From JADJNW01 sp964517175 (lineage in GTDB: Bacteria > Bacteroidota > Bacteroidia > Chitinophagales > Saprospiraceae), in contig CAZFBU010000063.1 in NCBI GenBank assembly GCA_964517175.1, positions 1 to 23,339 of the forward strand: a DNA stretch of 23,339 nucleotides. The letters run 5' to 3'. The notes under the pieces are model-generated. The model was not told the origin of the DNA and searched no databases. It saw nothing but the letters and a program-made list of their open reading frames with translations. Below are positions 6,497-13,353 of the stretch, piece after piece; the first letter of the stretch is position 1; every line of letters begins with the position of its first letter. The translations under genes were made by a program, and so were the position numbers.

Positions 6497-7399
6497 ATGA
6501 AACCAACCCTTTTGATCCTCGCAGCCGGCATGGGCAGTCGTTATGGCGGCTTGAAGCAAGTGGACCCCATTGGACCGCACGGCGAAGCCATCATTGAATA
6601 CTCCATTTACGATGCGATCCGCGCCGGTTTTGGCAAGGTCGTCTTTGTCATTCGCAAGGACATCGAAGATGCATTCAAAGAAAAATTCGGCGGAAAATTC
6701 GACGCCAAGATCGCGGTCGAATACGTCTTCCAGGCAATTGATACACCCATCGCGGGCTTAACCGATCTGCCGGAACGCCAGAAGCCCTGGGGCACAGCGC
6801 ACGCGGTTCTGGTTGCCGAAAAGGCGATCAACGAACCATTCGCCATCATCAACGCGGATGATTATTACGGCATCACCGCGTACCAGTCGATGTCTGATTT
6901 TCTGGTCAATACATGCACGCCCGAGCACTTCGCGATGATCGGCTATGTACTGCGCAATACGCTGTCCGATCACGGCTCCGTCAATCGCGGTCTTTGCGAA
7001 ATGGACGAAAACAACTCCCTGATCGCCATCCACGAAACGCACAAACTCGAGCGCGTAAACGGCGAGGTGCAATACGAAAATCCGGACGGCAGCATTGGCA
7101 CGGTGTCAGACGAACGGCTCGTTTCGATGAATTTGTTTGGCTTTCACCACACGGTGTTTCCCGCTTTGCGCGAACGCTTCATCCAATTTGTTAAAGAAAA
7201 CCGGGACAATCCGAAGGCAGAGTTTTACATTCCGCTTTTTGTCACCGATCAAATGCGGGCGGGCAAGCTCAAAATGACCGTCATTCCCAATGATGAACAA
7301 TGGTACGGTGTGACTTACCGGGAAGACAAAGAACCCGTGCAGCAGGCTTTCGCCAAATTGACAGCGGAGGGCAAGTATCCGGAAGGCTTGTGGGGGTAA
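6497..7399 (+). CDS. Sugar-phosphate nucleotidyltransferase family protein
   Basis: This 300-residue protein has the GT-A-like fold signature of nucleotidyltransferases that activate sugar phosphates. LAAGMGSRYGGLKQ (8-21) is the nucleotide-binding loop with the Lys20 that usually ends the G-x-G-x-R...PK motif. PWGTAHAV (97-104) binds the nucleobase and INADDYYG (118-125) holds the metal-binding Asp. The best-known relatives make UDP- or dTDP-glucose, but this longer subfamily is often annotated only as nucleotidyltransferase, and the sugar and base cannot be told. No sugar-processing genes flank it. CATTTTTG at 6463-6470 is a near-consensus -7 box 27 bases upstream of the ATG. It is convergent with the transporter gene; a weak hairpin (7421-7435) lies between. 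Confidence 0.85.
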   Translation: MKPTLLILAAGMGSRYGGLKQVDPIGPHGEAIIEYSIYDAIRAGFGKVVFVIRKDIEDAFKEKFGGKFDAKIAVEYVFQAIDTPIAGLTDLPERQKPWGTAHAVLVAEKAINEPFAIINADDYYGITAYQSMSDFLVNTCTPEHFAMIGYVLRNTLSDHGSVNRGLCEMDENNSLIAIHETHKLERVNGEVQYENPDGSIGTVSDERLVSMNLFGFHHTVFPALRERFIQFVKENRDNPKAEFYIPLFVTDQMRAGKLKMTVIPNDEQWYGVTYREDKEPVQQAFAKLTAEGKYPEGLWG

Positions 7400-7470
7400 A
7401 ATGAGTGGGCGGGATTCTGTAAATCTTTGAGATTTGCACAACCTGAACAGCGTCATTTTTCAATACCGCT

Positions 7471-8949
7471 CTATTCGTCCCCAACCCGATTCAAAAGCTC
7501 CTCCGGAAAAACGCCCGGCTCAAACTCCCACAGCAACGGCAGGAGCAAATAGACAATGGCGCTGAGCAAGGCAATGGAAATCAAATTCATCCAGATGCCC
7601 GAGCGAATCATGTCGGGAATGCGCAAGTAACCCGAGCCAAACACCACGGCGTTCGGCGGCGTTGCGACCGGTAGCATGAACGCGCAGGAAGCCGCCACGG
7701 TTGCGGACACCATCAGCACAAAAGGATGCACGTCGATGGAAAAAGCCATGGGCGCAAGAATCGGCAGCAACGTGGCCGTAGTGGCTAAGTTGGAAGTGAT
7801 TTCGGTCAGGAAATTTACGATTGTAATGATAATGACAATGAGGAGAATAATGGACAATCCTTGTAAAAGCGTCATTTGTGCACCGATCCAATTGGCCAGT
7901 CCGCTTTCTTCAAAACCCGCCGCCAGCGCCATCCCGCCGCCAAAGAGCAGGATGATGCCCCAGGGCATTTTCACGGCTTCTTTCCACTTGATGAGGCGCT
8001 CGCCTTGCTTGCCGCCTGGCAGAATAAAAAGGACAATGCCCGCCGCCATTGCAATAATGGTATCGTCGAGGTTTGGAATGAATTTTTGTAACAAAAAAGA
8101 GCGTGTAATCCAGCAAAAAGCCGTGAGTACAAAGACCGCCAGTACGGTTTTTTCTTCGCGGGAAATTTTTCCCAGTTCGTTCAGCAATCGCTTGATCTCT
8201 GCCTTCCCGCCGGGAAATTGCTTTTGCTCGAAAGTAAAAGCTACGCCCGTCAGGTATTTCCAGCAGATAAAAAGTAGCAAAACGGAAATAGGTAGTCCGA
8301 ATTTCAGCCATTGCGAAAAAGTGATTTCAATACCATACGTCTCCTGCACGACGCCCGCCAGCACTAGGTTTGGTGGCGTACCGATCAGCGTCGCCATGCC
8401 ACCGATGGAGGCACTGTAAGCAATTGCCAGCATCAGGGCTTTGCCGAAAATCTTGTTTTCGTCTTTCGCGGTCGCGGGGTTGTCATTCAATTGCGCGATG
8501 ATCGCCATGCCGATCGGCAGCATCATGACCGAGGTGGCTGTATTGGAAATCCACATCGAAAGGAAAGCCGTTGCCAGCATAAAGCCCAGGATAATGCTAC
8601 TGACATTTGTACCGATTAAGTTGATGATATTCAAGGCAATACGCTTGTGCAAATTCCATTTTTCGATGGCAATCGCCAGCATAAATCCCCCCATGTAGAG
8701 GAAAATGTAGCGATGCCCGAAGGATTCGGTGGTCGAGGAAAGATCCAGCGCGCCCGTCAGCGGGAAAAGCACAATGGGCAGGAGCGCCGTAACCGCGATG
8801 GGGATGGCTTCCGTGATCCACCAGATGGCGATCCAGCAGGTGACTGCCAGCACGTGGTATGCCGCTTCGGGCATACTTGCCGGTGCGCCGATCAATTCCA
8901 GCGTGATAAAAACCAAAGGACCGAGTGCGATGCTGATGTTCCGTTTCAT
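7471..8949 (-). CDS. DASS/SLC13 family sodium-coupled anion transporter
   Basis: This 492-residue integral membrane protein has the repeated architecture of the divalent anion:Na+ symporter family. The first repeat carries MWISNTATSVMMLPIG (132-147) with the SNT motif at 135-137, and IGTPPN at 189-194. The second carries TEITSNLATTATLLPILAP (382-400) and ATPPNAVVFGSGYL (429-442), the family signature near the C-terminus. SNT and TPPN motifs form the Na+ and carboxylate sites in VcINDY. WWITEAIPI (43-51) is also typical. Likely substrates are C4-dicarboxylates such as succinate or malate, or sulfate; these cannot be separated by eye. The gene stands alone and is convergent with the nucleotidyltransferase gene. 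Confidence 0.92.
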   Translation of the reverse strand: MKRNISIALGPLVFITLELIGAPASMPEAAYHVLAVTCWIAIWWITEAIPIAVTALLPIVLFPLTGALDLSSTTESFGHRYIFLYMGGFMLAIAIEKWNLHKRIALNIINLIGTNVSSIILGFMLATAFLSMWISNTATSVMMLPIGMAIIAQLNDNPATAKDENKIFGKALMLAIAYSASIGGMATLIGTPPNLVLAGVVQETYGIEITFSQWLKFGLPISVLLLFICWKYLTGVAFTFEQKQFPGGKAEIKRLLNELGKISREEKTVLAVFVLTAFCWITRSFLLQKFIPNLDDTIIAMAAGIVLFILPGGKQGERLIKWKEAVKMPWGIILLFGGGMALAAGFEESGLANWIGAQMTLLQGLSIILLIVIIITIVNFLTEITSNLATTATLLPILAPMAFSIDVHPFVLMVSATVAASCAFMLPVATPPNAVVFGSGYLRIPDMIRSGIWMNLISIALLSAIVYLLLPLLWEFEPGVFPEELLNRVGDE

Positions 8950-9127
8950 AGACTTGTTTCGTGCGGTGGCGCAAAATGAAAGTTTGGACTTTTAGTTTTT
9001 TGCTTGAAAAAGCTTGTCAACAAGTTGTTGTAAAAAGATAGCATCATTCGGTGCGACGAAAACAAGCAGCAAAGCAAAATTGGAAGGAGGGCAATTTTTT
9101 TCACGGTGTTCATTTTTACAAAAATAG

Positions 9128-9316
9128 CAGGGAAAATGCTATTTTCCAAAAGCCCCTTTCCGCCTGGAAAATTTCAATGACATGAAAGACGGGGATACCC
9201 TGAGCTTTGATTGTTTCCTCACCACCAATCGCGTACCCGTAGCCTATCAAAAGATTTACCAGCTTCAGGATCAGTTCATTAAAAATAATTGCCGACCATC
9301 GGAGGATGGCGAATGA
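9128..9316 (+). pseudogene. Possible gene remnant or very small ORF
   Basis: The frame is open from 9128 after a TAG at 9125-9127 and ends at TGA 9314-9316. With the ATG at 9182 it would give 44 residues starting MKDGDTLSFDCF. The open part before the ATG (RLENFNDMKDGD) also reads like normal protein, so this may be the 3' remnant of a longer gene whose 5' part has decayed or was deleted. No family is recognised. It runs up to the exonuclease promoter and shows no start signal of its own. Confidence 0.25.
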
Positions 9317-9357
9317 TGAAAGGGCTGTTGTTCTGCTTCCTTTTTCTGCAAGTTCCT

Positions 9358-9365
9358 TACCTTTG
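9358..9365 (+). promoter_or_regulatory. -7 element (TACCTTTG) of the exonuclease III gene
   Basis: TACCTTTG matches TAnnTTTG exactly and lies only four bases before the ATG at 9370. If transcription starts about seven bases after the box, the message would be leaderless or nearly so. No good -33 TTTG is seen at 19-21 bases upstream, so the match may be accidental. Confidence 0.4.
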
Positions 9366-9369
9366 CGCT

Positions 9370-10140
9370 ATGGCAAAAAAAATCATTTCTTACAACCTGA
9401 ACGGCATCCGCGCGGCGCTGAACAAAGGCTTCGATGACTGGGTGCGCGACAACGATTTTGACATCATCTGCGTGCAGGAAACCAAAGCGCAGCCCGAGCA
9501 GATTGATTCGGACCTGTTTGCGGAATTGGGCTACAAAACCTTTGCGCATTCGGCGGAAAAGAAAGGCTACAGTGGCGTGGCGACCCTCACCCGCCAGAAG
9601 CCGGACAAAGTGGTGGAGGGCTGCGGCATTGCAAAATACGACGCTGAAGGGCGCATTCTGCGCACCGATTTTGGCGACTGGACGCTGCTCAACTGCTACT
9701 TCCCTTCCGGCACGACGGGCGACGTGCGGCAGGCGTTTAAAATGGAATTTCTGGATGAATTTTACGACTGGGTGCACGCGTTGATACAGGAGCGCCCGAA
9801 ACTCATCGTCGTCGGCGATTACAACATTGCACACCATGAAATCGACATCCACGACCCGGTGCGGAATAAAACGAATTCCGGCTTTTTGCCTGAGGAGCGT
9901 GCGTGGCTGACCCGGTGGTTTGACAATGGCTTCACCGATGCGTTCCGGCATTTAAACCCTCATAAAGTTGAATACAGCTGGTGGACGTACCGCGCCAATG
10001 CCCGCGCCAACAACAAAGGCTGGCGCCTGGATTACCAGTCGGTTTCGAATACTATTAGCGATAAGCTGATCGAAGCACGGCAACTTACGGAGGTGAAACA
10101 TTCCGATCACTGCCCTGTACTGGTGGAAATTGATTTGTAA
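9370..10140 (+). CDS. xth: Exodeoxyribonuclease III (AP endonuclease)
   Basis: This 256-residue enzyme of the EEP superfamily nicks DNA at abasic sites and degrades 3' ends in base-excision repair. The catalytic residues of the ExoIII family are all visible: Asn11 in NLNGIRAA, Glu37 in VCVQETKA-like IICVQETKA, Tyr110 in LLNCYFPSG, Asp150 and Asn152 in VVGDYNIAH, Asp221 in GWRLDYQ, and Asp246-His247 in KHSDHCPV. The ATG at 9370 is chosen because MAKKIISYNLNG is the normal start of the family; the frame is open further upstream to 9289, but that part would add an unusual hydrophobic leader before a cytoplasmic DNA-repair enzyme. The GNAT gene follows after 56 bases. Confidence 0.93.
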   Translation: MAKKIISYNLNGIRAALNKGFDDWVRDNDFDIICVQETKAQPEQIDSDLFAELGYKTFAHSAEKKGYSGVATLTRQKPDKVVEGCGIAKYDAEGRILRTDFGDWTLLNCYFPSGTTGDVRQAFKMEFLDEFYDWVHALIQERPKLIVVGDYNIAHHEIDIHDPVRNKTNSGFLPEERAWLTRWFDNGFTDAFRHLNPHKVEYSWWTYRANARANNKGWRLDYQSVSNTISDKLIEARQLTEVKHSDHCPVLVEIDL

Positions 10141-10196
10141 AAAGGTATAGAGTATCGCACGCTGTGAGCATCTCTTTTCTTTCAAAATTTTCTGCT

Positions 10197-10652
10197 ATGA
10201 TCAAGCCTGTAAAACTACCTGACCTGTTCAGCATTCGCGCTGGCGACATTGCGACCGTTGTTGCGCTCAGTAAGCAGATTCCGGAGTTTATCAATCCGCA
10301 CGAGGTGAACGAATACAAAAAAAGATTAACGGGCGTTCCGCACCTGATCCTGGTTGTTTGTGCGAATGATGCCCCGGTTGGTTTTAAAGTCGGTTATGAG
10401 CGGGATGATTCGTTCTACTCGTGGATGGGCGGTATTCTGCCCGATTTTCGGCGGCTCGGGCTGGCACAGGCGCTGGCGGATGAACAGGAACGCTGGGCAA
10501 GGCAACACGGTTATGAAACCATCACCTTCAAAACGCGCAGTAGTCACAAAGGAATGCTTATCTTCGCCCTGAAGAACGGTTTTGATATCATTGGATTTGA
10601 ACCCAGGGTAACCATTGAACAACATCGAATTCTGCTACGCAAGCACATATAA
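10197..10652 (+). CDS. GNAT family N-acetyltransferase
   Basis: This 151-residue protein shows the GNAT pattern. FSIRAGDIATVVALSKQIPEF forms strand 1 and helix 1, and HLILVVCANDAPVGFKVGYE gives strands 2-4. GGILPDFRRLGLAQALADEQERWARQHGY contains motif A, with Arg-Arg-Leu-Gly-Leu-Ala as the acetyl-CoA pyrophosphate loop. TFKTRSSHKGMLIFALKNGFDIIGF is the typical C-terminal part. The acceptor substrate is unknown. The ATG at 10197 is preferred; a GTG at 10164 would add eleven residues with no family support. The end of this gene overlaps the beginning of the outer-membrane protein gene by up to 38 bases in another frame. Confidence 0.88.
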   Translation: MIKPVKLPDLFSIRAGDIATVVALSKQIPEFINPHEVNEYKKRLTGVPHLILVVCANDAPVGFKVGYERDDSFYSWMGGILPDFRRLGLAQALADEQERWARQHGYETITFKTRSSHKGMLIFALKNGFDIIGFEPRVTIEQHRILLRKHI

Positions 10653-11532
10653 TCGCCTGACCTGTTACTTTTGCCTGCTGCTGGGCATCTGGCTTACACA
10701 GCCTGCGCAAGCACAAAAAAAACTGCACGTGGACCTGAAGTCCGGTTTTACTTTTGCCCGTTTTCAAGGACCATCCGAACACTTTAGCAGCCCCCGCGAC
10801 CTGGAGCGTTTCCGTTTCAATACCGGTGTGCACCTGGCGCTGGGCGTCGGTTATGCACTCACGCCCAACTCCGGCTTACAGGCGGAGTTGCAATACGCAC
10901 AAGCGGGTACACAATATGAGTTTAATGGCATTTCTTACTGGTTTCTTCCGAGCAGAAGCGGCGAGGTAGTGTATAGCTTTGGCACCCGGAATATGGAACT
11001 GGATGTGGTGAATACTTATCTGGCGTTACCTTTACTTTTTTACGCTCATAGCAATCGGATTGAGCTGTCGGTGGGAGCGGGGGTAGGTTATCTGTTGTCT
11101 TCGCAGGCGACGGGCAGGCTCGCTTACAGCGGACTGACAGAAAGCGGCGCGCGCATTACACCCTTCACCATTGATTTGCGGTTTGATTATCTGAATGACT
11201 CCTTTGAACGCTTGCCTCTTCTTGGCGACCGGACACGCACCGTCGGCGGGCAACCGCTGGAAATACCCAGAGTGATTGGCGCTTATTACGAATCAACCGG
11301 CGAAGAAGTTCACCGCTTCCGGCAATGGGATGTGCAATTGTTTGGCAGTATCTCCTTCTTTTTGAGCCAGGAACTTTTTGTGGGATTCCGAATGTCTTAT
11401 GGTTTAAGTGATATAACAAACAACCGACAGGATGCCTCCATCGTGCAGGTAGCAACCGACAGAAGCCTTATTTTTACCCGGGATATGGATCGGAATTTAG
11501 TATTTTATGCCTCCGTTGGGTTGCGTTTCTAA
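10615..11532 (+). CDS. PorT-like outer-membrane beta-barrel protein
   Basis: Up to 305 residues. A hydrophobic segment (CYFCLLLGIWLTQPAQA) ending in AQA-Q marks a signal peptide cleaved near residue 34. The mature part alternates polar and aromatic residues (for example GVHLALGVGYALTPNSGLQAELQYAQAG and ELSVGAGVGYLLS) and ends in FYASVGLRF, with a terminal Phe as recognised by the BAM complex. It resembles the Bacteroidota PF13568 outer-membrane barrels; its ligand is unknown. There is no ATG or GTG between the in-frame stop at 10609-10611 and the signal sequence, so the TTG at 10615, inside the acetyltransferase gene, is the only conventional start. Translational coupling to the upstream gene is therefore likely. 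Its TAA stop shares bases with the stop of the convergent gene. Confidence 0.82.
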   Translation: MNNIEFCYASTYNRLTCYFCLLLGIWLTQPAQAQKKLHVDLKSGFTFARFQGPSEHFSSPRDLERFRFNTGVHLALGVGYALTPNSGLQAELQYAQAGTQYEFNGISYWFLPSRSGEVVYSFGTRNMELDVVNTYLALPLLFYAHSNRIELSVGAGVGYLLSSQATGRLAYSGLTESGARITPFTIDLRFDYLNDSFERLPLLGDRTRTVGGQPLEIPRVIGAYYESTGEEVHRFRQWDVQLFGSISFFLSQELFVGFRMSYGLSDITNNRQDASIVQVATDRSLIFTRDMDRNLVFYASVGLRF

Positions 11533-12629
11533 TCTTTGCTATGCAAAACCAAAATAGGCATTTTAGCATGTAGTATCATTTGCTTCGTAAGGCTGGGGTG
11601 AAACATCTTTTCCAGGAAACTGCGTTGTTGGGTGCGCATAATGAGCAAATCTACCCGATGCACTTCCGCATATTCATTCAGTGCTTTCAGCACATTATCA
11701 GATATTATCTCGGCATTAGTCAGTTCCATTTCTGCTTGTTCGCTATTCGGTATCCGTTCTTGTTTGATGGTTGTAAAAACAAATTCCTGCTCCGATTGCC
11801 TGCGAACATTAACGAAGTGTACTTCCGCTTTTTCAAGCCCCATATCCTGTTTTATACGCTGAAAAACAGCCTTATCAATCGCTTTGTTATCGGTTGCATA
11901 CACAACGGTGGAAAAGCCTTTGAAGGAGGCATCGGGTGGTATGAGCAGTACCGGGCAATTGGCATATTGAGCCACATATGAAGATACGCTGCCGAACAAT
12001 TGCTCAATCAGATCGCCGTCGCCCGTAGTACCCATTATCAGTAGGTCATAATTTCCGGATTGTTCGACTACTTCCTCCGCGGCAAAGCCAAACGAAATTT
12101 TCTTATGCAGTTTTACCTGCTCCGTATCCAGGTTTTGTCCCTGTGGTGTACTGGGCGAAGTATTTTCACCCAGGAAAACTTCCATTCGCTTCATGGTGGC
12201 CGCTTCCTGCTCCGCATGGCTCGAACCATCCAGTGGATTGTCCGGATCAAAGTAAGGATGATACACGTGCATGACCGTTATATCGCTTTCGCGCCCACTC
12301 GTAAGCTGCATACCAAACTGAAAAGCATTGGCAGCCGTATTGGAAAAATCCGTTGGAATAAGAATATTTTTCATAGTGATATCAGAACGATAGTGCCCTG
12401 CTAAAATGTTTTGCAATTCCCGAACGGCGGGTACATATCCCTCGCTCACCACCGTTTCGCCGATGAGCAGTGCCGGCGTTGCGCTGATGGGATACCGTAT
12501 GATATCCTCTACCGCCATAATTTCTTCGACAGATACCTCCCCCGAGAACATTTCGAGCGCTGCCTGCAGGTTTGCCTTCAGCGCCCGACTTTTTTTACAG
12601 CCAATCCCTAGTATCTGGATCGTCAACAT
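11529..12629 (-). CDS. Thioredoxin-like domain fused to tandem universal stress (UspA) domains
   Basis: This 366-residue protein has three parts. Residues 1-78 resemble the small thioredoxin_3 ('redox-active disulfide') domain: IQILGIGCKKSRALKANLQ, then SATPALLIGETVVSEGYVP with the cis-Pro loop. Cys11 is kept but the second cysteine is Ser14, giving a monothiol CxxS. Residues 86-235 form a UspA domain (MKNILIPTDFSNTAANAF) with an intact ATP motif G-2x-G-9x-GS starting GTTGDGDL. Residues 240-366 form a second, divergent UspA domain whose ATP motif is degraded (MRTQQRSFLEKMFHPS). A start at Met86 (12374) would give a plain tandem Usp protein; the reading frame is continuous with no stop between. 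The CBS gene ends three bases upstream, so the two form an operon. The role is probably stress or energy sensing. Confidence 0.85.
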   Translation of the reverse strand: MLTIQILGIGCKKSRALKANLQAALEMFSGEVSVEEIMAVEDIIRYPISATPALLIGETVVSEGYVPAVRELQNILAGHYRSDITMKNILIPTDFSNTAANAFQFGMQLTSGRESDITVMHVYHPYFDPDNPLDGSSHAEQEAATMKRMEVFLGENTSPSTPQGQNLDTEQVKLHKKISFGFAAEEVVEQSGNYDLLIMGTTGDGDLIEQLFGSVSSYVAQYANCPVLLIPPDASFKGFSTVVYATDNKAIDKAVFQRIKQDMGLEKAEVHFVNVRRQSEQEFVFTTIKQERIPNSEQAEMELTNAEIISDNVLKALNEYAEVHRVDLLIMRTQQRSFLEKMFHPSLTKQMILHAKMPILVLHSKD

Positions 12630-12632
12630 TCG

Positions 12633-13091
12633 TTACTCTGATTTCTGGCTATCAATTACCTGATCGGCAGTTATTTCTTCGTTTGCTACGGCTCTGATGA
12701 TGTCAAAGGTGGTTACAATGCCTACCAGTTCCTCATTTTCGACGACGGGAAGGGCGTGAAACCGATTTGCCAGAAATAGCTCCAGCGCTACGCTGATACG
12801 GTCATCAGGCGATAGTTTCGCCAGTCCTTTGGTCATAATTTCTTCCGCCGTGTAGGCCCGCAGGCGGGCTTCATCCACGAAGCGATCCTCTTCATTTTGT
12901 GAAAAACCACGCATAAAGTGCAGAAAATCTGTCTTGCTAATCAAGCCAACTATCTGCTTATACCGCACTACCGGAAGGTGGTGAATCGGCTTTTCATCAA
13001 AAACAGCTTTGACCTCTTTGAGCTTATCACCCGGGTTGACGGTGACCAGCTTCGTGCTCATAATTGTTTTTACAGGTGCCAGGATGTTCAT
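12633..13091 (-). CDS. CBS-domain pair protein
   Basis: From the ATG at 13091 the protein has 152 residues; ATG at 13097 adds two, and the open frame to 13133 is less likely because it would include the presumed promoter. Two CBS motifs are clear. The first is VKTIMSTKLVTVNPGDKLKEV...IHHLPVV...IVGLISKTDFL, and the second is AEEIMTKGLAKLSPDDRISVALELFLANRFHALPVV...LVGIVTTFDIIRAV. Such stand-alone pairs bind AMP, ATP, NAD or similar ligands and act as energy sensors. The thioredoxin-Usp gene begins three bases after the stop, so a joint role in stress or energy-limited physiology is likely. Confidence 0.88.
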   Translation of the reverse strand: MNILAPVKTIMSTKLVTVNPGDKLKEVKAVFDEKPIHHLPVVRYKQIVGLISKTDFLHFMRGFSQNEEDRFVDEARLRAYTAEEIMTKGLAKLSPDDRISVALELFLANRFHALPVVENEELVGIVTTFDIIRAVANEEITADQVIDSQKSE

Positions 13092-13113
13092 AATCATTAT
13101 AAATTTTAGAGAA

Positions 13114-13121
13114 TAAAGATA
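13114..13121 (-). promoter_or_regulatory. Candidate -7 box of the CBS-Usp operon
   Basis: TAAAGATA on the plus strand reads TATCTTTA on the minus strand, one mismatch from TAnnTTTG. Transcription would start near 13107, about 16 bases before the ATG at 13091. The same variant octamer stands upstream of the PP2C gene (22438-22445). No -33 TTTG is seen, which would suit a promoter that depends on an activator. Confidence 0.35.
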
Positions 13122-13160
13122 TACATGATGCAAAAGTCAGAAACTATCAGCCCGGAATGG

Positions 13161-13174
13161 ATGACATTGGTCAT
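13161..13174. promoter_or_regulatory. Crp/Fnr-style inverted repeat upstream of the CBS-Usp operon
   Basis: ATGAC-ATTG-GTCAT is a perfect 5-4-5 inverted repeat. This is the geometry of Fnr-type sites (TTGAT-N4-ATCAA), and its centre lies about 60 bases before the inferred start at 13107, the class I activator distance. A second palindrome, ATGA-TTT-TCAT, follows at 13183-13193. The rest of the 262-base gap (13092-13353) holds no supported gene. No regulator gene is in the window, so the assignment is inferred. Confidence 0.35.
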
Positions 13175-13353
13175 TGACGTTTATGATTTTCATCAATCGC
13201 GGAAAACGAACCTGAATTCAGCGTCGTCATTTATCCTCTGCGTACCGGTTGGGCTACTTGGCAAGCGAGTGTTTCCGACTGCTCAAGATATATCGAAAAA
13301 ATGGAATCACTTATTTTCTCAGGAACGAGCAAAGAACTCCATTTTGCTTTTTT

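Larger units (their letters stand above)
8950..9369. other. Gene-poor stretch between divergent transporter and exonuclease genes
   Basis: About 420 bases lie between the transporter start (minus) and the exonuclease III start (plus). CAAAATGA at 8972-8979 reads TCATTTTG on the minus strand, a one-mismatch -7 box for the transporter. CTTGT-CA-ACAAG (9013-9024) is a small palindrome. From 9128 to 9316 there is a protein-like reading frame, listed separately. A -7 box for exonuclease III lies at 9358. Nothing else is recognised. Confidence 0.6.

Noticed and set aside
7419..7437. Hairpin AAATCT-TTG-AGATTT between the nucleotidyltransferase and transporter genes
   Set aside because: Stem of six to eight mostly A-T pairs with no T tract; too weak to call a terminator.
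8946..9149. A 67-codon minus-strand frame upstream of the transporter with a signal-like stretch
   Set aside because: It overlaps the transporter start and holds only a short hydrophobic run followed by low-complexity sequence; more likely the transporter leader region.
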